From: Cristatella mucedo
Taxonomy: Eukaryota; Bryozoa; Phylactolaemata; Cristatellidae
Direction: 5' to 3'
Assembly: GCA_009760855.2 (NCBI GenBank)
Contig: WPIO01000141.1
Location: 742,001 to 806,000 of the forward strand
DNA: 64,000 nt
The notes under the pieces were generated by a model. That model was given only the letters and a program-made list of their open reading frames with translations, did no database searches and was not told where the DNA came from. A program made the position numbers and the translations under genes. How positions within the stretch are numbered: position 1 is the stretch's first letter; every line of letters begins with the position of its first letter. Of the stretch, positions 13,763 to 43,430 are shown piece by piece.

Positions 13763-13964
13763 TTGTTGTTGTATAAGTGTATCAAGTGTACTATTATTAT
13801 TATTATAAGTAGCAACGATATGGGTGGGTATGGCACCGATAGCAGATAGCAAAAACGCTCATACCTCAATAACTAGAACATAGTAAAGTGCCTACAAAGA
13901 GATTAAGTTCTCTTAGGGCGCTATATAAATGAATTATATTTTCATATTTTGTAACCCAAGTTTG

Positions 13965-14390
13965 CATTCCTGATAAGGTCGTTGTACACCCAAAGCAATG
14001 CTGACTCAGTGGAGTGACTAGCTCAAAAACCAGACTGGGACTTACTCGCTAGGTTTGAGGTTTCAATATAAGAGTTCATCTGGCCTACCACAACTCGTTC
14101 CAGTGTCATGGAAGGACCGGTAGAAATGAGACTGGGCAGCTGCTCAAGTTCTCCTCGTCTGGCGTTGCTTTTTTAATCAGAGGACTAACCACAGCCTTTT
14201 CGAATGGTGCAGGGACATGACCTGCAGCTACGGAGATATGTATTATGTTAATTATGCATGGCAGCAGCAGATCCATGCAACGCAGAAGCAGGACAGTGGG
14301 AACAGTGTCCAGAGGACTGATAGTTTTCTTTGACTGGACGATGAAATTCAGGATTTCAGTCAAATTCAGGAGCTGAGCAATGGGCTATAG
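13965..14390 (-). mobile_element. LINE-A reverse-transcriptase N-terminal fragment
   Basis: The minus frame reads AGHVPAPFEKAVVSPLIKKA, then PVSFLPVLP, the early finger region of the CR1/L2 reverse transcriptase, followed by Q-rich remnants shared with 16680-16800 and 41400-41700. Confidence 0.75.
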
Positions 14391-14765
14391 CTGAAGAGAA
14401 AAATCAAACTTGTGTGGCCTCTAAGCCAGGCCAGATGAGGAAAGACACAAAGAATCATGGTCAGTTGACAACACAATAAGTACATTCATAGCAACGGCAT
14501 GTGGGCATGCTTTAGGGTTGCCAATAAATATAATCACGTGCTTGGCGAAACTTGAATATGAATGACAGCCACAGCAGATGTGGCCATGCTTCAAGGGTTG
14601 TTGCAACCGAGCATATGTATCTATGACACACGCACATATATATTTGTAGTTAAATAAATTTATTTTTATTTATTTATAGATTTATTGCTAGATATAGGAG
14701 ACAAAGGAAACGATTACTCCTCACACATGCAGCACCAGAAGCAGTAGCAGCAGCTGGCAACTCAC
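14390..14765. other. Unassigned, directly downstream of ENT exon 12
   Basis: Searched for the final ENT exon on the minus strand; none seen. Confidence 0.3.
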
Positions 14766-32168
<17,403 letters not shown>

Positions 32169-32169
32169 G

Positions 32170-32760
32170 TGCTTTCAGGTTCGTCAAAAAGGTACTGCAA
32201 CACAGGACGATGTTGTAATAATAATAATCATGAAACAGTTGCCTGCCACCGTAAAAGAACTAAATCTCTATCGGGCACTTCGCATGTGCAGGAAAATAAG
32301 CATTGGTCCATTGGTTAGTCATTGCAAGCAAATGAGCAACTGTGTTTTACATACAGCTGTCGGCAATGTCTACACACACGGCAAAAAAGTCACACTGAAG
32401 ATGATTGAGTAATGTCAAAGAAAAAGAGATTTTTAGTACCATGTCTACCAGAGCAACAAGGTCAGCCTGGTCAATAATATGTAAGCATCTCTATCCCTAA
32501 CCAGAATTCCTTATGCCCCACTCACAATTCCCTATCCCCCACCCAGAGGGCTTTTTGTGTCATTGTGGCACCTATAAGCTGTTGTCTGCCAGGGCACTTT
32601 AGCAAGCAATTCGAAAGCTGCTGCCCCCCCAGTCATCTCAACTAGCTGGGAAGCGCCTGCCTTGCAGAAGAATCCTCCTGAATGTGGCAAGATTCAAGGC
32701 TGCATATTCGAGTACTCCATCTGTATAAACTACTTACGAGTTGCCCTAAATAAGCACGTC
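32170..32760. other. Unassigned, upstream of ENT exon 1
   Basis: May hold the ENT promoter or a 5' non-coding exon; no specific signal seen. Confidence 0.3.
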
Positions 32761-32764
32761 TTCC

Positions 32765-33600
32765 TAATGTAATGTATCTCTGTGTGTAACTCCACAAAGC
32801 CATAAAGACCATGTGGGTGTTAGGCAGGAGAGTTTTGTATAGCCCACTTACAGCCTAGGCGGCTTTCTGTACGCATTCGATAGCCAACAGACTTCGTCTC
32901 ACGCAACAAAGAGAAAGTGGGAAGCATAGCAGAGTCAGCTGAGCAGTTGAGGTAGTGAGCAGCATGGAAGTAGCAGCTCAGGACCGCTGAAAAGGGTGAG
33001 CCATAGTCGGCAGCAGGAGAGTAGTTGTCATTGAGTAAGAATTTCGGAAGCGAGTTCCACAGTCTAGGACCTGCAGAGCTAAAGCTTCTGTCGCCAACAG
33101 TCTTTAAGCGGAGAAATGGAACAGCTAATGTATTGTCCACACAGGACCTGAGCGCACGAACAGGCCGAAACTGATGTAGCAGTTCAGCTAGGTACGAAGG
33201 AGCCAAGCCGTGGCGGGCCTTGTGGGTCAGCGTAAGAACTTTGCTCTGTATCCATCGCTCAACCGGCATCTATCCTAGCTCTTTTAGCAAAGGAGACACG
33301 TGCTCAAACCTCTGGGACTTGAACACTAGCCTTGCAGCCATATTCATAGTCAGCTGCAGTGGCCTAGTTGCTTTCTTTGGTGGCCCAGCCAAAAGGGAAT
33401 TACAATAATCAAGCCGAGACAGAACTAAGGAGCTAGTTGATTTTTTTGGAAGCCACTGTGGAAGACAGCTTCTAATCTTGGATATGGATCGGACGTGATG
33501 GCTAGCTATAGAGGCAGTCTCCTGAATGAAGTTTTTAAAATTGAGGCAGCTGTCGAAAACGACACCTAAATTTCGAGCACTACTTGAAGGAAACACATGC
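32765..33600 (-). mobile_element. LINE-B, longest clean copy of its 3' half
   Basis: Frames 33623-33270 and 33269-32820 give LGVVFDSCLNFKNFIQE, LDYCNSLLAGPPKKATR, LTLTHKARHGLAPSYLAELL and SSAGPRLWNSLPKFL, separated by a stop. The tail at 32766-32775 is short. Confidence 0.88.
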
Positions 33601-33619
33601 AACCAAGCAGGTAATACCC

Positions 33620-34850
33620 CCATCAGATAGCATACGAATAGCGGCTGCCGTGTTAGCCAAAGTCAGTAGAAAGCAATGCATGCATGCAATTGCTCTGGTG
33701 ACAGAAGGAATGACCAAACCATGCCTGCCGGCAGCCGGTCGTATCGGCAGAGGCAACGGCGCCATTCGAACAGTTCAGGCTCGACTAGACGGTTCCCAAG
33801 ACCGCAAGATCAGATCCGGCGATTCCGTCTACTTCTCGGCAATGAGCAATACATTCCTTTCCAAGCAGTCACCTCAAAACGTGCAGCACACCGAGTCCAA
33901 CAGCAGCAGAGTCGAGCGAATGATGGCCGTGCACCAGGCACAGTGGAATGCGCAGCCAGTGACAGCGTTGCGCACGACACTGGAGCAATGGTGCAAAGAG
34001 AGACAAACTAGCCTGAACGGAATGCTGTGCTACTATTTGGAGGTCTGAACAGCGTACACACCTACTAGACAGCATGTCAAGCAAGCATCACGGCACGAGC
34101 TGACTCTCCACGGTGGGGTGAAATGGGCAGTTGCACAACAACCGTACGATCAGCCATCGGCAGGCCGATCTGTGGCCCTTCGACCAACTTGCTGAGAGCT
34201 GCGAGGACAGTGAGGGTCCGAAGCGCTGCCGGAGCGACCTTGGCTAGAGCCTTGCACAGAGCAACGCTCACAGCAATACAGCTAGGTGCCCACACATCTA
34301 TTTGCCTCCGCTGCTCTCCAACCTACACAGCACGAAGTGCGCCGACTAAACGACAAGAGGGGGCGAGCGCACGCACCGCGACATGTCACGTGGCCAAAGC
34401 AGCTCCGTGAGCTACCTTTGCGAAGGTGCTGCAGTACAGAGCCGCACTCTCCTAACCGTGCAAGCGCTGTGCAGGAACACACGGGAACGAGGCTGCAATG
34501 GGACAAGCGTACTGCCACGAGCGTGCACGGGATGCAGCACGCCTGCTGAGCAGCTTGGCGCTTGTGTGCATTTGCTGCAAAAGCTGATTGCTGATAACTG
34601 TGCCCTTCTGCACGAGACGCCAGGTCAGCTGCTTTACAGGTCCGTGCCCTGCTGCTGGCTACCAGCTGCATCTGATCTGTCCATCTTCTCCTAAAAATAC
34701 TGGACCGACCGAAGGCTGCCGAGTGGGTGAAGAGTCCTGCTATCCACCTGCCGCCCAATGCTCCATCCCCATCCCAGCCTCCTAGCCCACACATCTACTG
34801 CTGGCGACTAGGTGTGACTCAACCGAGCTGCTTCTCCACAAGTGTACTGC
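33620..34850. other. GC-rich unassigned DNA with unproven open frames
   Basis: Frames at 33584-34048 (+) and 34295-34077 (-; ALCKALAKVAPAALRTLTVL) look protein-like, but no family was recognised and neither has a clear splice context. Could be exons of an unknown gene. Confidence 0.3.
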
Positions 34851-34859
34851 TGCTATCTG

Positions 34860-35107
34860 TAGCATTATTCTTGTTGTTGATCAAGCATGATAACCACTCA
34901 CCATTTAATCGCGTTTCCTTTGCAGCAAATGTAAAGCACCTAGAAATTGAGTTATCTGAGGACGCTTTATCAAATGCAATAATAATAATATAATTATCAT
35001 TATTATTATGCCTTGCCCAATTGCCAGCCCAAGCAAAAGAAGTGCAGTGGGGACCGTGAGACTCCCATCATCGTCCCTTTATCAAATGCAATAATAATAA
35101 TATTATT

Positions 35108-35135
<28 letters not shown>
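34860..35135 (+). repeat. LINE-A tail with tandem duplication
   Basis: The LINE-A hairpin and tail (34880-35005) are followed by a direct duplication: 34968-35077 and 35078-35205 share TTTATCAAATGCAATAATAA and GCCTTGCCCAATTGCCAGCC. The second unit has a longer ATT run. Confidence 0.8.
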
Positions 35136-35139
<4 letters not shown>

Positions 35140-35246
35140 GCCTTGCCCAATTGCCAGCCCAAGCAAAAAAAGTGCAGTGGGGACCGTGAGACTCCATCAT
35201 CACCCCGACGCTTTCTGCCAGTCCGCCTGTGCAGACACCATCTATC

Positions 35247-35250
<4 letters not shown>

Positions 35251-35335
<85 letters not shown>
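35251..35335. repeat. (CT)n microsatellite
   Basis: About 42 CT units. Confidence 0.97.
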
Positions 35336-35336
<1 letters not shown>

Positions 35337-35554
35337 CCTTCTTTCACGGAGCTTGCCGACCAACGCATGCGATCACTTGACATGTCACATGTCTGCCTCC
35401 GCCTGTGTCAATACAGCCTTCGTCGGCACAGCACCTAGGGAGGCTTTTTGGCAGGCGCCCACACTGCCACTCATTGCAACTCTGTAATAATATAATACTA
35501 TAACTCATTTGCATAATGCCCTAAGAGAGACCTTTATTATTAGTTATTACTTTA

Positions 35555-35670
35555 TTTTATTTATTTCTTAATGTTAGAATCTCTATTCAGGCGTTGGACA
35601 TATCCCAAGGGCCCGACTTCGGCCGACCTTGGTCAGGGCGAGCTCCTAAACCAGTGGGCAAAGCCAACGA
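35555..35670 (-). mobile_element. SINE S2 remnant
   Basis: GAATCTCTATTCAGGCGTTG, CTTCGGCCGACCTTGGTCAG and CTAAACCAGTGGGCAAAGCC match an S2 copy on the minus strand with many changes. Confidence 0.45.
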
Positions 35671-37980
35671 ATGCAGCGAGTCTCTTCTTTATCCAACGGA
35701 CACTAAGATCAAGTGGTGGTCCCCGTGTCTGCTGCCAGAAGAAGCAGCCCAATTCAGTAACAAGCAGAGCAAATTCTTACAGAAACGTCTCCGACTGCAG
35801 CCGCCAAAAATCGCAGTATTCTTCCGAATGCCACCACAGCGCTGCAGCTATGCTTGAGCACACACTGATCCGGATACATAAACACGACTCCTCTGCTGGC
35901 TGGCTGAGATAGCACGCAGGCCTGCCGCTCGGGGTCGGCGATCGCCAGGCGAGCGGGCAAACAGGCAAAGTAGCAGACCACCCGTCGTGTAAGGAGGTGG
36001 CTCACGTGGACGTCACGTGCGCTCACCTCTCGGACCCAGACAGCCCAGGCGCTGGAGCCGCTGGGCGGTCGGCAAGCGTATGCATGCAAAATTGTGGCAG
36101 ACCTGGCGGGTCCGTGGGAGGAGGGAGGCGCTTTCGAGCCAACGGTGCACGTGCCTTCGCACAGGCGAACCTCGTCGTGCGTGCACGACGTTAGAGAAGG
36201 TTGCCGAAGTCGCACGTACAGAAGCTCGGTAGCACAGCAGCGTTCCGACTCGCTCAGTCGGCACTCGGCGACGGCGGCAAGACGCCGGGCTCTCAACTGG
36301 CAATGAGGCTCGGGGCAGCAGCAACAGCAAACGTACCTAGCGTATACCGAGGCCTCACAGGGTCGTCAGAGCTAAGCGCAGGCAACGCTCTAGGCTCGGC
36401 GGCGTCGAGGCTCAGATAACGGGAGCAGTAATAGCTGGCGATGGGACGGTCGGTACAAGGTGCAAATCACAAATCGGGCGAGGACATCAGTCTGATAGTC
36501 ATGGTAAACGTCCGGGCGCTGCGGCGGACATCCACGTGACCGTGATTCCTGGGTTCAAGGCCGAGCAGTGCACTGCCAGGTCCTCATACGCCCGTACTTC
36601 GCAATTCCTTGCCTCGAACTTCCGGGCTCCGTACTTACGCGCCTGCCTCCAGCAAACATTCGCCTTTCGGCTTCGCTCGATAAGCCACTGGTCACTTACG
36701 CAGAAGATCGGCGGTTTACCGTATTTTATAGTCAGAGGTCCTGCAGTGGCATCCCACGGGCGCTGCCTCATCAAACTCCGATCGGGAGGGGTGAACGGCC
36801 ATGTTCTCGTTGCTCTGCGTACAACAAGCCGAATACGCGAGTTGATTAAATCCCCTCGGAGATTCAGCGTCGTCTCGTGTGTGCGGCCGGAGCATCAAGC
36901 TACAGCTTGGACCAAGTTAGTAAACCTGCTTAACTAGCTCAGCCAGTAATAGTCAAGTCCATTGAAACAAGGACTTGCTTGAAATCAAGATTGTTATTCT
37001 CGCACGAAAAAGTTTCAAACAATATTTTGCTTTTAGCGCCACCCTTGGCCTTGGCGCCAGGGGACATTTGCCCCCTGCCTACCCGTCGGTGAGGACCATG
37101 GCCTGCTAGAGGGAATTGCAACCGGCTGAAAATGGAACTGTGTGCCGTCGATGCTTCCACCGAAGCCGCTTGGGAGATATAGCAAGCAATAGAGTTTCAA
37201 GCCAAGCAATATGTCACACGATTGGCTCTAAAGGAGCACAAGGCGGCGGGAAAACTCAGATAATGTGGCCTAGATGGCTAGCACGAGTAACTGAATTCGA
37301 CCCTTTACAAGAGTAGGCGATGCAACCACCCCAGTGGCGCATAGTCTCCAAGAATCTTTGGTTTCTACGAAAACTGAATGGATGGCTAGCACGAGGAGGC
37401 TGAACTCTGTAACTCAGACGCTGCTTTCCTTCGACCCTCCTCTCGCTCTCTTGCATTTCTCCCCGTCGTTATCTTTACTCCTTGCTCTCCTCTTGAGATT
37501 GAGAGTGAGATTAAAATATCAATAAGTGTAAGAATATTAAAAGTGATCCCAACAAATTTGAGATAAAAGACGACTTGGTACCTAGATTAGTGGATTACTG
37601 GCGAAATTAGCCATTTGCTGTTGGATGAACCCGAAACAAGAGTTTCGAAAGGTTGCTTCGAGAGTTGCACGCAGTTGGAAATAGAGGCTGACGAGCAAAA
37701 ATGGTGTCTCCTTCGCCAGTTTTGAATGACCTCAGGGATTGATAGGAAGGAATGCTTTTCGCAATGGCACGGTTAAGGAAGGGAAGTAAGTCCATTTCAA
37801 GGAGGTTTAGGTCAAACCAAACAGGACGCAATTTTCGTCACTAATATTGCTAAATACTATTAGGGGTCTCCTGCGTATTCATAGCGCATTCTGAAGCTAC
37901 ACTTTAAGAGCGTCTGCTATTTGATATAGTAAGTCACCAGAACGCGGTGTTAGAGCGATACATAGCCGCGCTCATTATAA
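35670..37980. other. GC-rich unassigned DNA
   Basis: Several open frames of 100-180 codons on both strands (for example 35754-36296 (-) and 36536-36937 (+)). They overlap each other and match no known family. No repeat recognised. Confidence 0.35.
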
Positions 37981-38899
37981 TGTAACCGAGCTCCAGGGGT
38001 CAGAGGCTAAGTCCCGCCAAACCCCGCCATGCTCCGGCTACGCTGCCGCTCGCCATGCCGCTGAGCTAGGATAACGAGCGTCCGTCAGGTTAGACCTCAT
38101 TATAGTATCGCATGCTCCAACAACAACAGGGGAACTAAACAAGTCTACAGGGGAAGGTCCTATACAAAGTAAACTACCGGGGCGCGAGATGACGCCGCAA
38201 GCGAGAACAAACGTGTTAGTTCTCAGTCGGCTTCCACAGTCACACCGTCGCCAGCCTCCGTCCCACCAGTACAAGCGGACGCCGTACATCACCCGGCTAA
38301 GTGAGTATTCTGGCATAGACGGAGTCGAAGTCCACCATAGTCGACAGCTTCCGCCGAAAGACGCCTACACACGGAGGGGGGGCGAACACGCTACACGGGG
38401 AACGAGGAATATACAAGTCTGAACAATGGGAGTGCTATCCCGCTACGCTCGGGCCTTGGACACTCGCCGCCTTGCGTGCGTGTGTGGCCGCATCGCCGGA
38501 GCACGCCTACACGAATCCAGGTGCATAACTCGGCGAGACCGGGAGCCTCTAACACCACGACTTACTCGGCCAACTTCTCCTACCCAAGAGCCCCGGTGAC
38601 CTCACGTCACCGCACATCCGGCCAAGCCGTAGTTCTGCAACGGAGCAGCTCTCAGGCTAGCCGCGATACTAGCCCTTGCCTTAGTGGGTCTGACTAGGGC
38701 ACCTAGAGCAACCGTAGCAGGCGGACTAGCCTAGGATTGGTCACGGACTAGCCAAGGACTGGCCGAGGAATGACCAAGGGCTAGCCAGGGGCTAGCCAAT
38801 GGCTAGCCAGGAAGAATTAAGCCGAGGACGGACACCGAGAGCTAGGGTCCGACAAAAACAATAACAGCTACGCCCAAGGTCGAGAGGGCAGAGAGAGAG

Positions 38900-38969
<70 letters not shown>

Positions 38970-38973
38970 CGAG

Positions 38974-39025
<52 letters not shown>

Positions 39026-39538
39026 GGAGAAAGAGAGAGGGTATAAATGACAGGACTGACAGAGCTCAGGGCTGCAGCTTCGGTAGTCGATGCGAGACTC
39101 CGCTTCGAGAGCACGAGAGACGAACATACGGCGACGGACAGCTAAGTGCAACTTAGACTGCGCAGTTGTGTTCTGCCGGCTACTCAGTTAGCCGCTCGTA
39201 TCTTATGGTGCTGTAGCGACGCGCGCATGGGGTAGTTAGTTATACTCGGGCTTCGGAAGTTCTCGCAGTTAACTCCGTTGGTCCGGTGCACGCCGCGTAA
39301 AGCACTTTCGCCGGCGCGTAACCGCTACGAACAGGCCCACAATAAACTGTTGCTTTCGGCACCCATTTGTGGCCGCCTGTTTTTTAACCGCACTGCAGCA
39401 CTGTATCACACAGTCCACCGGTAGAGAACCGGGGGACGAACTGTCTTCGCGGTTACAGGTCCAACCCAGGCCTAGCCGGTGACCCTTACCCTCATTATAG
39501 CCGTCCGGTCCCAGCCAACCGAACCTAGCCTGGGTACA
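37981..39538 (+). mobile_element. Solo LTR, large (about 1.56 kb)
   Basis: Starts TGTAACC and ends GGGTACA (inverted ends TGTA.CC/GG.TACA), with a 4-bp direct ATAA on both sides. It has a TATA box (TATAAAT, 39042) and a poly(A) signal (AATAAA, 39341) in the expected order. Short tandem GGCTAGCCA-type repeats lie in the U3 part (about 38726-38815). No internal retrotransposon genes adjoin it. Confidence 0.65.
38889..39039. repeat. (GA)n microsatellite inside the LTR
   Basis: About 150 bases of GA with GC interruptions, directly before the TATA box. Confidence 0.97.
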
Positions 39539-39846
39539 ATAATAATAAAAATAATACATTAGCATAGCGCCTTCAAAGAGCTAAATCTCTTTCTAGGCAC
39601 TTTACACTTGCTGTAACATAAGCATGATCCAGTGGTTAGTGGTCGCATGCTCAATGTCAAAAAGCATAACGTGGTTAGAGGTGACATTCACCAGATAAAC
39701 ATGCAAATTTGGTTAGTGGAACATGAACAACGTCACCGTGCGTAAGCACTCAAAGGACAAATCACATGAACCGACTAATATAGATAGTGATAAATAGGTG
39801 CGTTGAGCTTCTTTTTAAATGTTGTCAAGTCAGGGAAAGTCGTTGG

Positions 39847-40166
39847 TGTAGTTCGATGATATGCAGGCCGGTACTGCCCCTCTCCTAAACCGCTGGTGAA
39901 CAGCTGTTGGGAGCATCATCGAGAGGGGCCGGTGCACAGCTGTGGTCCGCCTCTGATGTGGTGCGGACACAAGTTGGTAACCCGCTGGTGAACAGGTGGT
40001 GGATTAACCATCGGGGTCGGCCAATGCACAGCCGTGGTCGAGGAGAGGTCACTCGAATGGGAAAGAGAGGCGAAGGGTGTCGTGCGTCCCTCTGCTCCGT
40101 GCGTCGTACAATAAACTGTTGGTGCTGGTCATCGGCCGGCTCTCTGCGTGCGTGAACCGAACAACA
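39847..40166 (+). mobile_element. Small solo LTR (320 bp) inside LINE-A
   Basis: Ends TGTAGTTCG and CGAACAACA are near-perfect inverted repeats. Flanks GTTGG/GTTAG are a 5-bp target duplication with one change. AATAAA lies at 40110 in the block ACAATAAACTGTTG, which the large LTR shares. Confidence 0.65.
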
Positions 40167-40960
40167 GTTAGTGAGTTCCAGTCTTTGGGAGCATACGAAC
40201 TAAAGGCATGGTCAACATAGGATTTGATGTTCGTACTTTGGTGTAGCTACACGATTCGATTAAGAAAAGCAGGTCGGACGATGCCAAGCCTGATGGGTGA
40301 GTAGCTCTGATAGGTAGGCTGGACATAGAGAATAAAGGGAGTTAAAAGTGAGTGACAGAACTTTGAATTCGATGCCCTGCTTGACTGGGCACAAGTAGAG
40401 ATCAGCGAGATGTGGCGCGATGTGGAAACTGTTATGCTCACGACTGACAAGCCTAGGTGCAGAGTATTGTACCAACTAGACGCCTCTGACTGCACAGGTC
40501 AGTAGATCAGAGTTATAGAAGTCGAGACGGTATGTCACATATGCTTTGACCAATTTAGATGTAATATCTCTGTCAAAGCAAGCATAGATTTTAGCCATGT
40601 TGAGCAGCTGAAAGTACGCAGGCTTGACTTCGGAGCTGATGTGATCGCCTATTGATAGGTAACTTTGAACAGGACCGCTGGATTTTGCATAGATGCAAAA
40701 AGAGAGATGCTGGAACAGCTGCTTTTGAGCGTTAAACATCCCAATTTCGGAGTTACATTTGGTTCCCCAAAACTAGTACGCTGGTTGTATCATCATTCAA
40801 TTTGAGAAAGTTTGCTACCATCCATGTGCAAATGTCATCATCACATGCAGGAAGGAAATTGAGATAATAATAATAATAATAATAATAATAATGTACTTAA
40901 TAAAGCGCCCTCAGAGAAATTAATCTCTTTCTAGGCGCTTTACATTTGCTGCAAAGGGAA

Positions 40961-41098
40961 ATGAGAGAGTTGAGCACGCTGGATGGCTGGGAGGAATCAA
41001 ATCAAATGTACAACTGCGTGTCATCTGCAATGAGAGAGTTCAGCACGCTGGATGGCTGGGAGGAATCAAATCAAATGTACAACTGTGTGTCATCTGCA
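40961..41098. repeat. 69-bp direct tandem duplication
   Basis: Two units, each with GAGAGAGTT and GATGGCTGGGAGGAATCAAA, differing at two positions seen (G/C and C/T). Confidence 0.95.
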
Positions 41099-41724
41099 TA
41101 GAAGTGAAGATTTACAGTGTACCTGGGAATCACATCGGCCAAAGACATGGTATAAAACATGAAAATAGCTGGATCAAATAAGAAGCCCTGAGGTACATCG
41201 TACTTCAATGATTCCTCGAATGATCCTTGTCCGTTCCCGTCAATGCTCGGCTATTTCTCCCACTAAGACAGGACCTGAAGTGTAGCATTGCTGTGCTAGT
41301 GATGCCCAGTCGAGAAGATAGGCACTTGAGACGGACTTGATAAGCAATAATATCAAAAGCTGACGAAAGATCGAGAAAAATAAGCAGAGAGGCTACCCAA
41401 GTCTGCATTCCTAAGTAGTTTGTTATACACTAGAAGAAATGTTGACTAAGTGAAGAAAAGTAACTAAAACAAGACTGGAACTTACTAGCTGGGTTTGAAG
41501 TAACTATAGAGTTCAGCTTGTCTGCCACAACTCATTCCGATGGCTTCGATAACAACGCTAGAAGGGAGACCGACCAGAATTTGTGCAAGCATGTGGTGTA
41601 GGTCCTTGTCTAATCTTTCTTTCTTATGTAACGGCCTGCCAATAGCATGTTTTAAAGGAGCTCGGACATAACCTGAGGCTAGTTACATATTTATGATATT
41701 AGTAAAGTTGTATGAACAGACTGC

Positions 41725-41985
41725 CACGCGACGTCGAGCAATCAACGTAGCGGGCTTCAGGAATCGTTTATTCACACGAACGCTTGTAGGGGATTAGCAC
41801 ACAATTGCTCCGCTTGGCGTTCCTGTTGCATCCCAACTCCATGACCGGTGGCCACTGACCTCTGGTCCGCTCGCCCCAGCCTCCCTTCCGAAAACAGCCG
41901 AGCCATTTCTCAGAAGAGCCCGGCCACCGAGGGCTGGTGAAGCTTCATCAAAAGCGGGCCAGTGCCAGCAGCATCCGAGTGCGCC
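41725..41985 (-). repeat. Dispersed repeat R1, copy 1
   Basis: Shares GCAATCAACGTAGCGG at one end and CATCAAA.GCGGGCCAG at the other with 43893-44128. It sits inside LINE-A sequence. Contains AATAAA on the minus strand (near 41769-41774), which hints at an LTR in that orientation. Confidence 0.5.
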
Positions 41986-41999
41986 AGCCCCGAGTACTT

Positions 42000-43430
42000 A
42001 GACCACGCGTCCCATGACCTCCGGATCGCCTATCAAATGGAACGGCAGTAAAAACAGGATAGAACGGCAAGCAGAGCAAAACGCTCCACCATTGCTGCAG
42101 CCATTGCTGTAGCGGTGAGTGAATGTGCAAAGCAGTACGACAGCAAGCAGGCATACTGCCAAACCCAAAGACACAGTATGACTTTGCAATGCAGTAATAG
42201 TAAAAAGAACTCATATTAACCTGCCGTCCGCATTTGCAGGCAGGTTACCTCACAGCCGTTCGGAGGAGGCATGGAGGCTTCTGGCAATCGGTCGGCTGCG
42301 TAAACTACCAGCATTTCCTTTGTACAGCTGTGGCGTCGCTAGCAGCCTTTACACACAGCCAGGGCGTAGGTCCCTCACGCTTCCTCCCTCTGTCGCACGG
42401 GATTCAAACGTCTCGCTGACGCTCGATGCTTGAACTCCATGGGTTTCTCCGCCGTTTCGCTTGGGGTCTCCCCGGTTTCGCAGGCCTGCGCCTGCCTCCG
42501 CAGCCTCGCTGGCCCGTGCCGTTTCGCTGGCCCGCGAAGCCTCGCCGACCCGCCCTTCAGCCATCACCCTCATCGCATGGCTGCCGACTGCCCCATTGCA
42601 GCTCGCCGTCGCGGCGAGCTGCAACGGGGCAGTCGCGCATCGCTGCTTCGTGCACGACCATCGCGTCGCACGCAAACGTCGCCTCCATGGCCTGAGCCAA
42701 CTCGAAGGCTGCTATTGCCAGCTGCTCAGGCGCCGCCTTCTGCCGCTTATGCGCCACCGTCGCCCTTTCCTGCCTCCTCTTCGCCTCCTGGCGCTCTGCG
42801 AGCATCTCGCAGAGCGCTTCTCGATGTGCATCTCACCCGCATCTTTAACGGCAGCATCGAGCACTTTCACTGGCGCCACGCTTTCCCTACGCCGTCTCCT
42901 CACAAGCGTCGCCGACGCTGCCGCCGTTTCCCTAGCCGCCGGAAGCTGTCTCGCTCTCCACCGGCGCCTCTCTTCCGACCGGCGGCGCATCCCTGCCGGA
43001 CGCTACCGCTCCACTGCCGGACGTCGCCGCCTTTATGCTGGACGCACCGCTTCGCTGCCGCACGCGGCCGCACGCCTCCGCCTGTCTGCAGGACACTACC
43101 GCCACGCGCTGCCGCACGCCGCCGCCGCCTCGCTGAACACCACCTCGCTGCCGGATGCCGCGGCCTGGCTGCAGGACGCAGCCGCTTCGCTGCCAAATGC
43201 CGCCGCTTCGTGACTCGCCGTTGCCTCGTGGCACGTCGTCCGCAGTTGCTGCTGCTACTTCCGGTAGCTTATTCTGCCCTCTCAGTTGAACCAGCTATTG
43301 TCATCCCTTTGGGCAGCAGCCGAGCACTAACGACCGGGGCCAGAAAGTGCGGTTACCAAAGCCTCACCAAGCCGTAGGTATTCATCCTTCTTTGCCAAGC
43401 CATGGCATGTAAAAGTAAACACAGAAGCTG
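42000..43430. other. GC-rich island, no supported gene
   Basis: High GC from about 42430 to 43240. Long overlapping Arg/Ala/Pro-rich frames exist on both strands (42430-43377 (+); 43234-42932 (-)). They reflect short-period CGCCG/CTGCCG repeats rather than a conserved protein. May be a CpG island or a decayed repeat. Confidence 0.35.

Larger units (their letters stand above)
39539..41700 (-). mobile_element. LINE-A, rearranged, with an LTR insert
   Basis: Tail and 3' UTR at 39539-39846. A small LTR interrupts at 39847-40166. The C-terminal domain follows at 40167-40860. A second LINE-A tail (40866-40960) abuts palm-domain remnants at 41030-41410 (LLIFLDLSSAFDIIAYQVRL, LHFYADDTQL-like) and the finger region to 41700. 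Confidence 0.8.

Noticed and set aside
14106-14363. Independent gene encoding VVSPLIKKATPDEENLSSCP
   Set aside because: This is the finger region of the LINE-A reverse transcriptase, shared with other LINE fragments in the window.
42430-43377. 315-codon Arg/Pro-rich frame, and overlapping frames on both strands
   Set aside because: All frames are open because of GC-rich short-period repeats; no domain, splice signal or conserved block seen.
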